From the NCBI GenBank assembly GCA_002391185.1, contig DGRY01000043.1:10795-18078 (forward strand): a stretch of 7,284 nt of DNA, written 5' to 3'. Below, piece by piece: positions 1 to 6,755 of the stretch. This DNA comes from Prevotella sp. UBA4376 (GTDB taxonomy: Bacteria > Bacteroidota > Bacteroidia > Bacteroidales > Bacteroidaceae). Below the pieces are notes generated by a model, which had not been told where the DNA came from, ran no database searches, and saw only the letters and a program-made list of their open reading frames with translations. How positions within the stretch are numbered: the first letter of the stretch is position 1; every line of letters starts with the position of its first letter. Both the position numbers and the translations under genes were made by a program.

Positions 1-747
1 ACACTATGGACAATGCGTGAGTTTGGAGCCGATGCCGAATGGAGCGATGTTGACACCGTTACCGTGAAGCCTATTCCATACAAAGACCGCCACTACTACA
101 TAGAAAGCGATTGGAGTGCCAGCAGTTATTGGTACGAGATAATGGCACTATGCAACGACAGCGAGGCAAGCATAAAGCTCACAGGACTTATGGACGGCTC
201 AAAACAAGGCGACTCGGTTGTGCGCTACATCTTTTCGCTCTTAGGCGTGAAAACTCATTTCGAGAGCAAGAAACAAGGTGTTCCAACAACAGTAACACTG
301 AAACGCCAGCCATGTCTGCTGCCACGCTTGGAATACGATTTCTCAGGTTCGCCCGACCTTGCACAAACCTTTGTGGTGTGCTGTTGCATGATGAACATAA
401 AGTTTCATTTCACAGGATTGGCAAGTCTCAAGATAAAAGAAACCGACCGCATAGAGGCTCTAAAGAACGAGCTAAAGAAATTGGGCTATGTTATCAAGGA
501 TGCCAACAATAGCGAACTCATCTGGGACGGAGAGCTTTGCGAAGCAAGTATGGAACCAATTGACACCTACGAAGATCATCGCATGGCGCTTGCCTTTGCA
601 CCAGCTGCATTCAAGTTCCCAGGACTGAGAATTAACAACCCTGAAGTGGTGAGCAAATCGTACCCCAAATACTGGGACGACCTGAAGAAGGCGGGGTTTA
701 ACCTCACCCCAACCCTCTCCGAAGGAGAGGGAGAGCCAACCGCTTAA
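1..747 (+). CDS. aroA: 3-phosphoshikimate 1-carboxyvinyltransferase (EPSP synthase), C-terminal part, 5' end outside window
   Basis: The enzyme joins phosphoenolpyruvate to shikimate-3-phosphate in the cytoplasmic shikimate pathway to chorismate. The reading frame is open from base 1, so the ATG at 13 is an internal Met; about 248 codons remain of a family usually 410-430 aa long. Family motifs visible: a DWSASSYW segment matching the substrate-binding D-x-S-x-A-S-Y region, SPDLAQT carrying the catalytic-type Asp, KETDR at bases 436-450 (with the catalytic Lys-Glu), and EDHRMALAFA with D-H-R at 574-582. The VSKSYPKYWDDL segment near the end is the usual family C-terminus. After KKAGF the protein gains a 15-residue tail (NLTPTLSEGEGEPTA, bases 700-744) encoded by a palindromic repeat; this tail is not expected for the family. 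It is separated from the next gene by a 185-bp repeat-rich spacer, so it is probably not co-transcribed with what follows. Confidence 0.95.
   Translation, partial: TLWTMREFGADAEWSDVDTVTVKPIPYKDRHYYIESDWSASSYWYEIMALCNDSEASIKLTGLMDGSKQGDSVVRYIFSLLGVKTHFESKKQGVPTTVTLKRQPCLLPRLEYDFSGSPDLAQTFVVCCCMMNIKFHFTGLASLKIKETDRIEALKNELKKLGYVIKDANNSELIWDGELCEASMEPIDTYEDHRMALAFAPAAFKFPGLRINNPEVVSKSYPKYWDDLKKAGFNLTPTLSEGEGEPTA
701..731. repeat. REP-like palindrome inside the aroA 3' end
   Basis: An ACCTCACCCCAA lead-in is followed by a perfect 8-bp inverted repeat, CCCTCTCC (713-720) and GGAGAGGG (724-731), with a GAA loop. Palindromes of this CTCACCCC..CTCTCC type are dispersed extragenic repeats in many bacteria. 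Here it lies in frame before the stop codon and encodes the LTPTLSEGEGE tail. As RNA it would be a stable GC-rich hairpin 14 nt before the stop codon, possibly acting on mRNA stability. No T-run follows, so it is not a canonical terminator. Confidence 0.75.
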
Positions 748-749
748 GA

Positions 750-782
750 ATTAGGAGTTAGGGATTAGGAATTAGGAGTTAG
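750..782. repeat. Heptanucleotide tandem repeat A, RTTAGGR
   Basis: Five consecutive units with period 7: ATTAGGA (750), GTTAGGG (757), ATTAGGA (764), ATTAGGA (771) and a partial GTTAG (778). Variation is confined to the first and last base of the unit (A/G). The tract starts right after the aroA stop codon and runs directly into the hairpin at 783. No coding role is visible. Confidence 0.85.
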
Positions 783-839
783 TCGCACTTCGTGCGATGT
801 TGAATTATTCAATTACAAATTAAAATATGCCGTAGGCAT
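783..839. repeat. Three mini-hairpins with 3-nt loops
   Basis: TCGCAC-TTC-GTGCGA (783-797, 6-bp stem), TTGAA-TTA-TTCAA (800-812, 5 bp) and ATGCC-GTA-GGCAT (827-839, 5 bp). All stems are perfect and each loop is three nucleotides. Stem sequences are unrelated to one another, so architecture rather than sequence is shared. None is followed by a T-run typical of an intrinsic terminator. Confidence 0.75.
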
Positions 840-858
840 TCAATATTCAATATTCAAT
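838..858. repeat. Heptanucleotide tandem repeat B, ATTCAAT x3
   Basis: Three perfect copies of ATTCAAT (838-844, 845-851, 852-858). The first overlaps the right arm of the hairpin at 827-839 and the last directly abuts the hairpin at 859. The related string TTCAATATT recurs in the distal spacer at about 7089 and 7161. Confidence 0.85.
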
Positions 859-871
859 AGCGCTTTGCGCT
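859..871. repeat. Mini-hairpin AGCGC-TTT-GCGCT
   Basis: Perfect 5-bp GC-rich stem with a three-nucleotide TTT loop, placed directly between heptamer tracts B and C. Confidence 0.7.
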
Positions 872-898
872 TCTTTATCATTTATCATTTATCATTTG
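864..898 (+). promoter_or_regulatory. Weak candidate Bacteroidota-type promoter for the 933-6755 operon
   Basis: The Bacteroidota housekeeping promoter is TTTG around -33 and TAnnTTTG around -7. TTTG at 864-867 and TATCATTTG at 890-898 resemble these, but the -7 element has three rather than two bases between TA and TTTG, and the elements lie within repeats. A start around 905 would leave a leader of about 28 nt consisting mostly of the 904-928 hairpin. This is the best candidate I see in the spacer, but it is weak. Confidence 0.2.
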
Positions 899-908
899 TC
901 ATTTAGCA
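874..908. repeat. Heptanucleotide tandem repeat C, TTTATCA x5 (degenerating)
   Basis: Five units with period 7: TTTATCA at 874, 881 and 888, then TTTGTCA (895) and TTTAGCA (902). The last two each differ by one base. The final unit merges with the hairpin at 904-928, just upstream of the next gene. Confidence 0.85.
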
Positions 909-928
909 ATGCTACGCATTGCGTGCTA
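904..928. repeat. Bulged hairpin just upstream of the 933 start codon
   Basis: Outer arms TAGCA (904-908) and TGCTA (924-928) enclose ATGC-TAC-GCAT (909-919), with TGCG (920-923) left as a one-sided bulge. It ends 4 nt before the ATG at 933, occupying the place of a ribosome-binding site; no Shine-Dalgarno sequence is seen. A hairpin of the same plan occurs at 7172-7195. In mRNA it could limit initiation at 933. Confidence 0.6.
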
Positions 929-932
929 GATT

Positions 933-1328
933 ATGATCTTTACAATTATAACTATTATTGCACTATTATTGCTCGGAGTTGTTGCCGCCTTGATACACAA
1001 GGCTACAACAAAGAAGGGGGAACCCGACGAGATTGTAATGCCTGCAGCTGGCAACTGTGCCACCTGCAATGGCGAAGACGAGCGTTGCGAGCAAGAATGT
1101 ATGATGGAAGCAGCAACCAAAGAGATAGAATATTACAACGATGAGGAACTCGACCGCTACAAAGGTCGCCCATCAGATGAATATACCGACGACGAAGCCG
1201 AAGAATTCTCCGAGGTGATGCTCACCATGCGACCAGAAGAGATGAAAGGCTGGAACCGCAGTCTCATCCTTCGAGGCATCAACATGCCAAACCAAATAAA
1301 AGACGAGTTCATTACATTAACCGAATGA
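933..1328 (+). CDS. Small membrane-anchored protein with four-cysteine cluster, function unknown
   Basis: 131 aa. Residues 2-21 form one hydrophobic segment, followed by HKATTKK, which predicts an N-in anchor with the rest outside the cytoplasm, or an uncleaved signal. Cys42, 45, 52 and 56 form C-x2-C-x6-C-x3-C, which could bind a metal or form disulfides. The remainder is acidic (EEMKGW, DEELDRYKGRPSDEYTDDEAEEF) and ends in a region around GWNRSLILRGINMPNQIKDEF. I recall this acidic C-terminal pattern from small conserved Bacteroidales proteins of unknown function, sometimes labelled phospholipase without evidence visible here; no lipase motif is seen. The ATG at 933 is chosen because it puts the hydrophobic segment at the extreme N-terminus. 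The stop overlaps the start of the metal permease (ATGA, 1325-1328), implying translational coupling. A role with the permease is inference. Confidence 0.85.
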   Translation: MIFTIITIIALLLLGVVAALIHKATTKKGEPDEIVMPAAGNCATCNGEDERCEQECMMEAATKEIEYYNDEELDRYKGRPSDEYTDDEAEEFSEVMLTMRPEEMKGWNRSLILRGINMPNQIKDEFITLTE

Positions 1329-2143
1329 TAGAAATATTTCAATACACATTCTTTCAGAATGCTCTAATAGGAAGCCTCCTGGCAAGCATTTTATGTGGGT
1401 TCATAGGAACCTACATCGTTACCCGCCGACTGGTATTCATTAGCGGAGGCATCACCCATGCCTCGTTCGGAGGCATAGGCATAGGTGTGCTCACAGGCAT
1501 CAACCCTATCATTTCAGCAATGATCTTTGCTGTGTTGAGTGCTTTCGGCGTACAATGGATGGGAAACAAGAACGACATTCGTGAAGACTCAGCCATAGCC
1601 CTTGTGTGGACATTAGGCATGAGCATAGGCATCATCTGTTGTTTCCTCACACCAGGATTCATGCCCGATCTGCCTTCGTTTCTCTTTGGCAACATCCTCA
1701 CAATAGCTTCAACCGATCTCATTGTGCTGGGCACACTCGCCATTGTGGTTATTGCTTTGTTCACACTACTCTTCCACGAGATACAAAGCATTGCCTTCGA
1801 CACCAATTTTGCCCGTTCACAGGGACTTCCCGTAAGTAAGATAGAATATCTCATGATGGCGCTGATAGCCCTCACGATAGTTTCCACACTGCGAATGGTA
1901 GGTATTGTTCTTGCCATTTCCCTGCTCACAATACCACAGATGACAGCCAACCTGTTCACCTTCAGCATGAAACGCATCATCATCTGGAGCATAGTGATAG
2001 GCTGGTTCGACTGTCTTGCCGGACTTGCAATTTCCTACTGGCTTAATGTGCCAAGCGGAGCAAGCATCATCTTTGTAAGCATAATGGTGTTTGCTGCCAT
2101 GAAACTAATAAAACAATATAAACATCTTGTTAACAAAGCGTGA
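1325..2143 (+). CDS. ABC-3 family metal (Zn/Mn/Fe) transporter permease
   Basis: 272 aa, typical of the ZnuB/MntB/TroC permease family, the inner-membrane channel subunit of divalent metal importers. About eight hydrophobic segments are visible (roughly residues 13-33, 42-60, 62-79, 88-109, 130-150, 174-198, 217-236, 243-262). Family features: FISGGITHASFGGIGIG (39-54), corresponding to the conserved D/G-x-x-x-H-A pattern; AFDTNFARSQGLP (157-169), matching the D-x-x-x-A-x-x-x-G-L cytoplasmic segment that contacts the ATPase; and MVGIVLAISLLTIPQ (191-205), the conserved VGxxL..P helix. The metal specificity cannot be read from sequence. No ATPase or substrate-binding protein gene is in the window, so its partners must be encoded elsewhere. 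Both ends overlap neighbours by 4 nt (ATGA with the upstream gene, GTGA with the downstream one). A znuB symbol would be over-specific. Confidence 0.93.
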   Translation: MIEIFQYTFFQNALIGSLLASILCGFIGTYIVTRRLVFISGGITHASFGGIGIGVLTGINPIISAMIFAVLSAFGVQWMGNKNDIREDSAIALVWTLGMSIGIICCFLTPGFMPDLPSFLFGNILTIASTDLIVLGTLAIVVIALFTLLFHEIQSIAFDTNFARSQGLPVSKIEYLMMALIALTIVSTLRMVGIVLAISLLTIPQMTANLFTFSMKRIIIWSIVIGWFDCLAGLAISYWLNVPSGASIIFVSIMVFAAMKLIKQYKHLVNKA

Positions 2144-5100
2144 AAAAACATAAGTTGCATATCGCCCTCTTGCTATTGCTAACTACTTGGCTGTTGTGGA
2201 GCTGCTCAACCCAGAAGAACACAGCCAAGTCGAGATTCTTCCATGCCTTCAACACAAAGTACAACATCTACTATAACGGTTCGCAAGCCTTTATAGATGG
2301 AGCATTGGAAAAAGAGAACGGCAACAAAGACAACTTCACCGAGATAATACCACTCTACACAGTTGGAAACAAAACATCAACCAACCTGGGAATGGCTAAT
2401 TTCCAAAGAAGTATAGAGAAATGCGAGAAAGCTATTAAGCTGCACAGCATAACACGACGCCCCGTATGGGATAAGAACCGTCGCAAAACCGAACGCGATC
2501 GTGAATGGCTCAACAGAAGAGAATACAATCCATTCCTTTGGAAGGTGTGGCTGCTCATGGGACGTGCACAGTTCTATTCGGGTCAATTCGACGAAGCCAT
2601 TTCTACCTTTTCACACATGAGCCGACTCTACGAAACTCAGCCAGCAATATATCAGAAAGCACGTGCATGGCTCGCAAAAACATACGTGGAGCAAGCCAAC
2701 ATGTATGATGCCGAAGATGTTATCCGAAACATCATGCGCGATTCGCTCGACTGGCGAGCACAAAAAGAATGGGACTACACCCTGGCTGATTACTATATCA
2801 GCACAGCCAACTACAACAAGGGTGCCGAATACCTCAGAAAGGTTATAAAGCACGAGATGCGACGCAAACAGAAAGCACGCGAATGGTATCTGTTAGGACA
2901 GGTCTACAAAGAGATGAACAAAACACAGCAAGCTTACAAGGCTTTCAAACATGTGGTAAGGCTAAACCCACCATACGAAATATCATTCAATGCCCGAATA
3001 GCCATGACCGAAGTAATGGCAAGAGGACAATCGAAAAAAATGGTGAGCAAACTACGACAGATGGCTGCCAACGACAACAACAAAAACTATCTTGACCAGA
3101 TTTACTATGCCATGGGCAACATTCACCTTGCCGAGCGCGACACCATGAAAGCCATTGCTGCCTATGAAATGGGCAACAAAAAATCAGCCCGAAACGGTAT
3201 CGAAAAAGGCGTGTTGCTGCTTAAACTGGGCAACATATACTGGGAACGTGAAAAATTCGCCGATGCAAGTCGTTGCTACAACGAAGCATTAGGCTTGCTC
3301 AACAAAGAAAGAAAAGACTATGAACAGTTATCAGAGCGATCAAAAGTGCTCGATGAACTGGTGCCACATACCAATGCCATAGAGCTGCAGGATTCGCTGC
3401 AGGCATTGGCAAAGATGAATGAAAAAGACCGCAATGCCGCCATCGACAGAGCCATTGCCGCCTATAAGAAAAAAATAAAAAGTGAAAAATCAGAAAACTC
3501 TGATTTTTCAGAAAACTCCGATAACTCAGAACACTCCGATTTCTCCAATAACTCAAAAAAAATCAAAGTTACCAATCTCTCCAATGCCCCTGCCACATGG
3601 TATTTCTACAACCCAATGGCAGTAAGCCAAGGAAAAGAAACCTTCATGCGATTGTGGGGAAAGCGCGAAAACAAAGACAACTGGCAACGTTCCAACAAAA
3701 CAGTTGTCAGCGCTGATTTAGCTGCCAGCAATTCATCAAACACCGAGCCTGACAGCATAAACAATGTTTCAGAAACCGAAACCGAAAAACTCGATTCGGC
3801 ACGCAACAACCCGCTGAAACGCGAATACTATCTGGCACAGATACCCCTCACCCCAGAACAGCTTTCGGCAAGCAATCAACTGTTACAGAATGAACTGTTC
3901 AACGCTGGAGTGATATTCAAAGACAAGCTCAACAACCTGCCGTTGAGCGAGAAAACATTCACACGTCTGCTTCGCGATTTCCCTGATTACCCCAACATGG
4001 CAGATGTATATTATCATCTTTACCTGCTCTATGCACGCAAAGGCAACATGACCAAAGCCGAAACCTATGTTGATATGCTCAAAAGCAAACACCCCGACAA
4101 CCAATGGACCAAACTGCTCACCGATCCTTATTACAAGGAGAATGCCATAAGAGGTGAACATTTGGAAGACTCGCTATATGCAGCCACATACGAAGCATTC
4201 AAAGCAGGCAGATACGACGAGGTGAGAGGAAACGCCCACATATCCGAAACAAGATTCAAACAAGGCGAAAACCGCGACAAATTCATCTTCATCGCATCGC
4301 TCAACAAACTTAACGAGGGCAACATCAAAGACTGTGTCGATGGCATGACCGAACTGGTGAAAACATTCCCCGAAAGCAAGCTAAGCGAAATGGCAGGAAT
4401 GATTATCAACGGTGTGAAAGAAGGTCGACGAATACACGTGGGAAAATTTGATATTGATGATGTATGGCAACGCCGACAAATAGTTCTCAACGATAGCGAC
4501 TCAATAAAAAACATCAGTCTGTCGGCACAACCCGACACCAGCTTTGTATTCATGTGGGTGTATAATCCCGACAGCATAAACGAAAATCAACTGTTGTTCG
4601 AACTGGCACGCTATAATTTCACAAGCTACATGGTGCGCAATTTCAACATCGAGAAAGAAAATCTTGGCGATGTGCACCAGATGCGCGTAAGCGGATTCCA
4701 AAACTTCGACGAGGCACTTCTATATAGTCAGCAACTGCATCAGCAGACAGCCATCATGAACGAAACAAAGAAAGCGCGCGCATTTATCATAAGCGAAAAG
4801 AACCTGCAACTTGTGGGACAGCAATATAGCTACGACGACTATGCCAAGTTCTATGAGCAACACTTTGCACCACTTAAATTAAAGGGCAACAACATGCTCA
4901 ACGAACCATTAGAAATAATAACCAACGAGGAGGAAGAAGAACTCCCTGCTGACGAAACAAGCGTAACAACCGAAACACCCGAACTGCTGCTAAATAACAA
5001 CCAGCAGCCAAGGAAGGTTGAACTGCCAAATAACAACCAGCAGCCAAGGAAGGCAGAACCAAAGAAGGCAGCCCCCAAAAAGACAGAACCAAAGAAACCA

Positions 5101-5196
5101 GAACCAAAGAAAACCGAACAAAATAAAAAGCCAGTAAAACAACCTGTGAAACAGATTGACCTGGACGATGAATACTACGACTTAGAAGGATTTTAA
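2140..5196 (+). CDS. porW: PorW/SprE-like TPR lipoprotein (type IX secretion / gliding-associated)
   Basis: 1018 aa. The start is GTG at 2140 (GTGA overlapping the permease stop); it gives a lysine-rich n-region, a hydrophobic stretch (8-20) and lipobox LLWSC with Cys22, so a type II signal peptide and lipidation are expected. SRFFHAFNTKYNIYYNGSQAF (31-51) fits the conserved N-terminus of SprE/PorW proteins. TPR-like helical repeats follow, clearest at about 135-165, 170-200, 212-240, 247-276, 322-345 and 357-385, with more at 582-655. Family knowledge: SprE is needed for gliding and PorW for T9SS secretion, acting as periplasm- or outer-membrane-facing lipoproteins. Oddities are a Ser/Asn/Asp/Glu hexapeptide repeat (about 447-473), an acidic stretch (929-939) and a low-complexity Lys/Pro/Glu/Gln tail (about 951-1000) ending in the acidic DLDDEYYDLEGF. 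These inserts lengthen the protein. porX starts 2 nt downstream. The alternative label is a generic TPR lipoprotein. Confidence 0.8.
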   Translation: MKKHKLHIALLLLLTTWLLWSCSTQKNTAKSRFFHAFNTKYNIYYNGSQAFIDGALEKENGNKDNFTEIIPLYTVGNKTSTNLGMANFQRSIEKCEKAIKLHSITRRPVWDKNRRKTERDREWLNRREYNPFLWKVWLLMGRAQFYSGQFDEAISTFSHMSRLYETQPAIYQKARAWLAKTYVEQANMYDAEDVIRNIMRDSLDWRAQKEWDYTLADYYISTANYNKGAEYLRKVIKHEMRRKQKAREWYLLGQVYKEMNKTQQAYKAFKHVVRLNPPYEISFNARIAMTEVMARGQSKKMVSKLRQMAANDNNKNYLDQIYYAMGNIHLAERDTMKAIAAYEMGNKKSARNGIEKGVLLLKLGNIYWEREKFADASRCYNEALGLLNKERKDYEQLSERSKVLDELVPHTNAIELQDSLQALAKMNEKDRNAAIDRAIAAYKKKIKSEKSENSDFSENSDNSEHSDFSNNSKKIKVTNLSNAPATWYFYNPMAVSQGKETFMRLWGKRENKDNWQRSNKTVVSADLAASNSSNTEPDSINNVSETETEKLDSARNNPLKREYYLAQIPLTPEQLSASNQLLQNELFNAGVIFKDKLNNLPLSEKTFTRLLRDFPDYPNMADVYYHLYLLYARKGNMTKAETYVDMLKSKHPDNQWTKLLTDPYYKENAIRGEHLEDSLYAATYEAFKAGRYDEVRGNAHISETRFKQGENRDKFIFIASLNKLNEGNIKDCVDGMTELVKTFPESKLSEMAGMIINGVKEGRRIHVGKFDIDDVWQRRQIVLNDSDSIKNISLSAQPDTSFVFMWVYNPDSINENQLLFELARYNFTSYMVRNFNIEKENLGDVHQMRVSGFQNFDEALLYSQQLHQQTAIMNETKKARAFIISEKNLQLVGQQYSYDDYAKFYEQHFAPLKLKGNNMLNEPLEIITNEEEEELPADETSVTTETPELLLNNNQQPRKVELPNNNQQPRKAEPKKAAPKKTEPKKPEPKKTEQNKKPVKQPVKQIDLDDEYYDLEGF
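3483..3554. repeat. 18-nt tandem repeat with a perfect 12-bp inverted repeat, in porW
   Basis: Units starting at 3490, 3508 and 3526, plus a partial unit at 3544, share the pattern TCAGAAnACTCnGATnny. They encode the hexapeptides SENSDF, SENSDN, SEHSDF and SNNS (residues 451-472). At the left end TGAAAAATCAGA (3483-3494) and TCTGATTTTTCA (3499-3510) form a perfect 12-bp inverted repeat around AAAC. The stretch separates the N-terminal TPR block from the next folded part and looks like a flexible acidic linker. Confidence 0.85.
4992..5053. repeat. Perfect 26-bp direct repeat, 36-bp period, in the porW 3' end
   Basis: The 26-bp sequence at 4992-5017 (beginning AAATAACAACCAGCAG) recurs exactly at 5028-5053. 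The 36-bp period keeps frame and encodes NNNQQPRKVELP then NNNQQPRKAEPK, followed by shorter PKK-x-EPKK repeats to about residue 992. Exact DNA identity suggests a recent duplication, so the tail length is likely to vary among strains. Confidence 0.9.
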
Positions 5197-5198
5197 AT

Positions 5199-6755
5199 AT
5201 GAGCAATGGAGACATATTATGGGTTGACGATGAGATTGAGCTTTTAAAAGCTCATATCATCTTTCTGAAAAACAAAGGCTATGACGTGAGCACCGTGAGC
5301 AATGGAGCTGACGCTATAGAAATGTGCCGAAAAAAAACATTCGACATAGTGCTCCTCGATGAAATGATGCCCGGACTAACTGGTTTGGAAACCCTGCAGG
5401 AGATAAAAGAAATACAACCTGCCACACCAATAGTGATGGTTACCAAAAGCGAAGAGGAAAACATCATGAACCAAGCCATTGGAGCCAAAATAGCCGACTA
5501 CCTCATCAAACCCGTTAACCCAAGTCAAATACTGCTATCGCTAAAGAAAAATATTCACCACAAGGAAATAGAAACCGAGGTGACACAAAGCGGATACCAG
5601 CAAAACTTCCAAAACATCGCTATGCAAATCATGGACTGTAGCACATGGCAAGATTGGACTAACATCTATAAGCGCTTGGTGCAATGGGAACTAAAACTTA
5701 GCTCCACCGACAGCAGCATGATTGAAATGCTCAACATGCAAAAAGAAGAAGCTAACCAAGGATTCGCAAAGTTCATAGCCAAAAACTATATGGAATGGAT
5801 GCAAACGTTCAATGCTCCACGTCCCACGTTGAGTCCCGACATTTTCAAGACCTACGTTTTCCCCGCGTTAGACAACAAGGAGAAAGTGTTCCTCATTGTC
5901 ATCGACAATTTCAGATACGATCAATGGCGCATGCTGGCAAGCGAGATAGGCGACCAGTTCGACATTACAGAAAATATCTATATGAGCATACTCCCCACCG
6001 CAACACAATATGCACGAAATGCCATATTCAGCGGACTAATGCCCGAGGACATCGAGAAAATGTTCCCAGAACTATGGGTTGACGAAGACGAGGAAGAAGG
6101 AAAGAACCTCAACGAAGCACCTTTGATTGAAACACAGATAAAACGCTACCGCCGACACGACACCTTCAGCTATCATAAAATCAACGACTCACAGGGAGCC
6201 GACAAACTCATGGCACACATCAACGACCTGAAGCAATACGACCTCAATGTTGTTGTGGTAAACTTCATCGATATGCTCTCACATGCCCGCACCGAGAGCA
6301 AGATGGTGCGTGAGCTGGCAAACAACGAGAGTGCATACCGAAGCATCACCCTGAGCTGGTTCCGTCATTCTGTCATGTCAGAACTGCTGCGCTACCTCTC
6401 ACAAACCGACTATAAAGTAATAATAACCACCGACCACGGAAGCATACGAGCATCAAAGCCCGTAAAAATCATTGGCGACCGCAACACCAACACCAACCTA
6501 AGATATAAATTAGGTAAGAACCTCAACTGCGATTCCAAACAGGTGTTCACAATCAAAGACCCGCACAAAGCACATCTCCCCGCCCCCAACCTTAGCACAA
6601 GCTACGTGTTTGCCACCAACGACAGCTTCTTCGCCTACCCCAACAACTACAACTACTACGTGAGCTACTATCGCGACACATTCCAACACGGTGGCATCTC
6701 CATGGAAGAAATGCTCATCCCAATCGTAACTATGAAAGGAAGAAGGAAGAATTAA
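5199..6755 (+). CDS. porX: PorX: response regulator with alkaline-phosphatase-superfamily (PglZ) domain
   Basis: 518 aa. Residues 4-120 are a CheY-like receiver: acidic pair D10/D11, phosphoacceptor D54 in VLLDEMMPG, T82 and K104 (in LIKP) are all present, so phosphorylation should work. A helical linker (about 121-205) leads to an alkaline-phosphatase-superfamily/PglZ domain (about 206-515). Likely metal or catalytic residues are D236 (VIDNFRYD), a Thr in ILPTATQYARNAIFSG (T267 or T269), D358 and H362 (NFIDMLSHARTE), D412 and H413 (TTDHGS) and H497 (QHGGISMEEM). No DNA-binding domain is visible. Family knowledge: PorX pairs with histidine kinase PorY, contacts the T9SS motor protein PorL, influences the sigma factor SigP, and its C-terminal domain binds zinc and hydrolyses oligonucleotides. 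It starts 2 nt after porW and ends the operon. The ATG at 5199 is the natural receiver start. Confidence 0.93.
   Translation: MSNGDILWVDDEIELLKAHIIFLKNKGYDVSTVSNGADAIEMCRKKTFDIVLLDEMMPGLTGLETLQEIKEIQPATPIVMVTKSEEENIMNQAIGAKIADYLIKPVNPSQILLSLKKNIHHKEIETEVTQSGYQQNFQNIAMQIMDCSTWQDWTNIYKRLVQWELKLSSTDSSMIEMLNMQKEEANQGFAKFIAKNYMEWMQTFNAPRPTLSPDIFKTYVFPALDNKEKVFLIVIDNFRYDQWRMLASEIGDQFDITENIYMSILPTATQYARNAIFSGLMPEDIEKMFPELWVDEDEEEGKNLNEAPLIETQIKRYRRHDTFSYHKINDSQGADKLMAHINDLKQYDLNVVVVNFIDMLSHARTESKMVRELANNESAYRSITLSWFRHSVMSELLRYLSQTDYKVIITTDHGSIRASKPVKIIGDRNTNTNLRYKLGKNLNCDSKQVFTIKDPHKAHLPAPNLSTSYVFATNDSFFAYPNNYNYYVSYYRDTFQHGGISMEEMLIPIVTMKGRRKN

Noticed and set aside
750..782. Telomere-like TTAGGG repeat or CRISPR array
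   Set aside because: The units are only 7 bp with no spacers, and the organism is evidently a bacterium; a short tandem repeat explains it fully.
1411..1992. 193-codon open frame on the minus strand, opposite the metal permease gene
   Set aside because: It is fully antisense to a clear ABC-3 permease, is Met/Ser/Ile-rich with no recognisable domain, and has no separate promoter signal; a compositional shadow.
4131..4577. 148-codon minus-strand open frame inside the porW-like gene
   Set aside because: It is antisense to the strongly coding TPR lipoprotein and its low-complexity Ser/Leu-rich product resembles no family.
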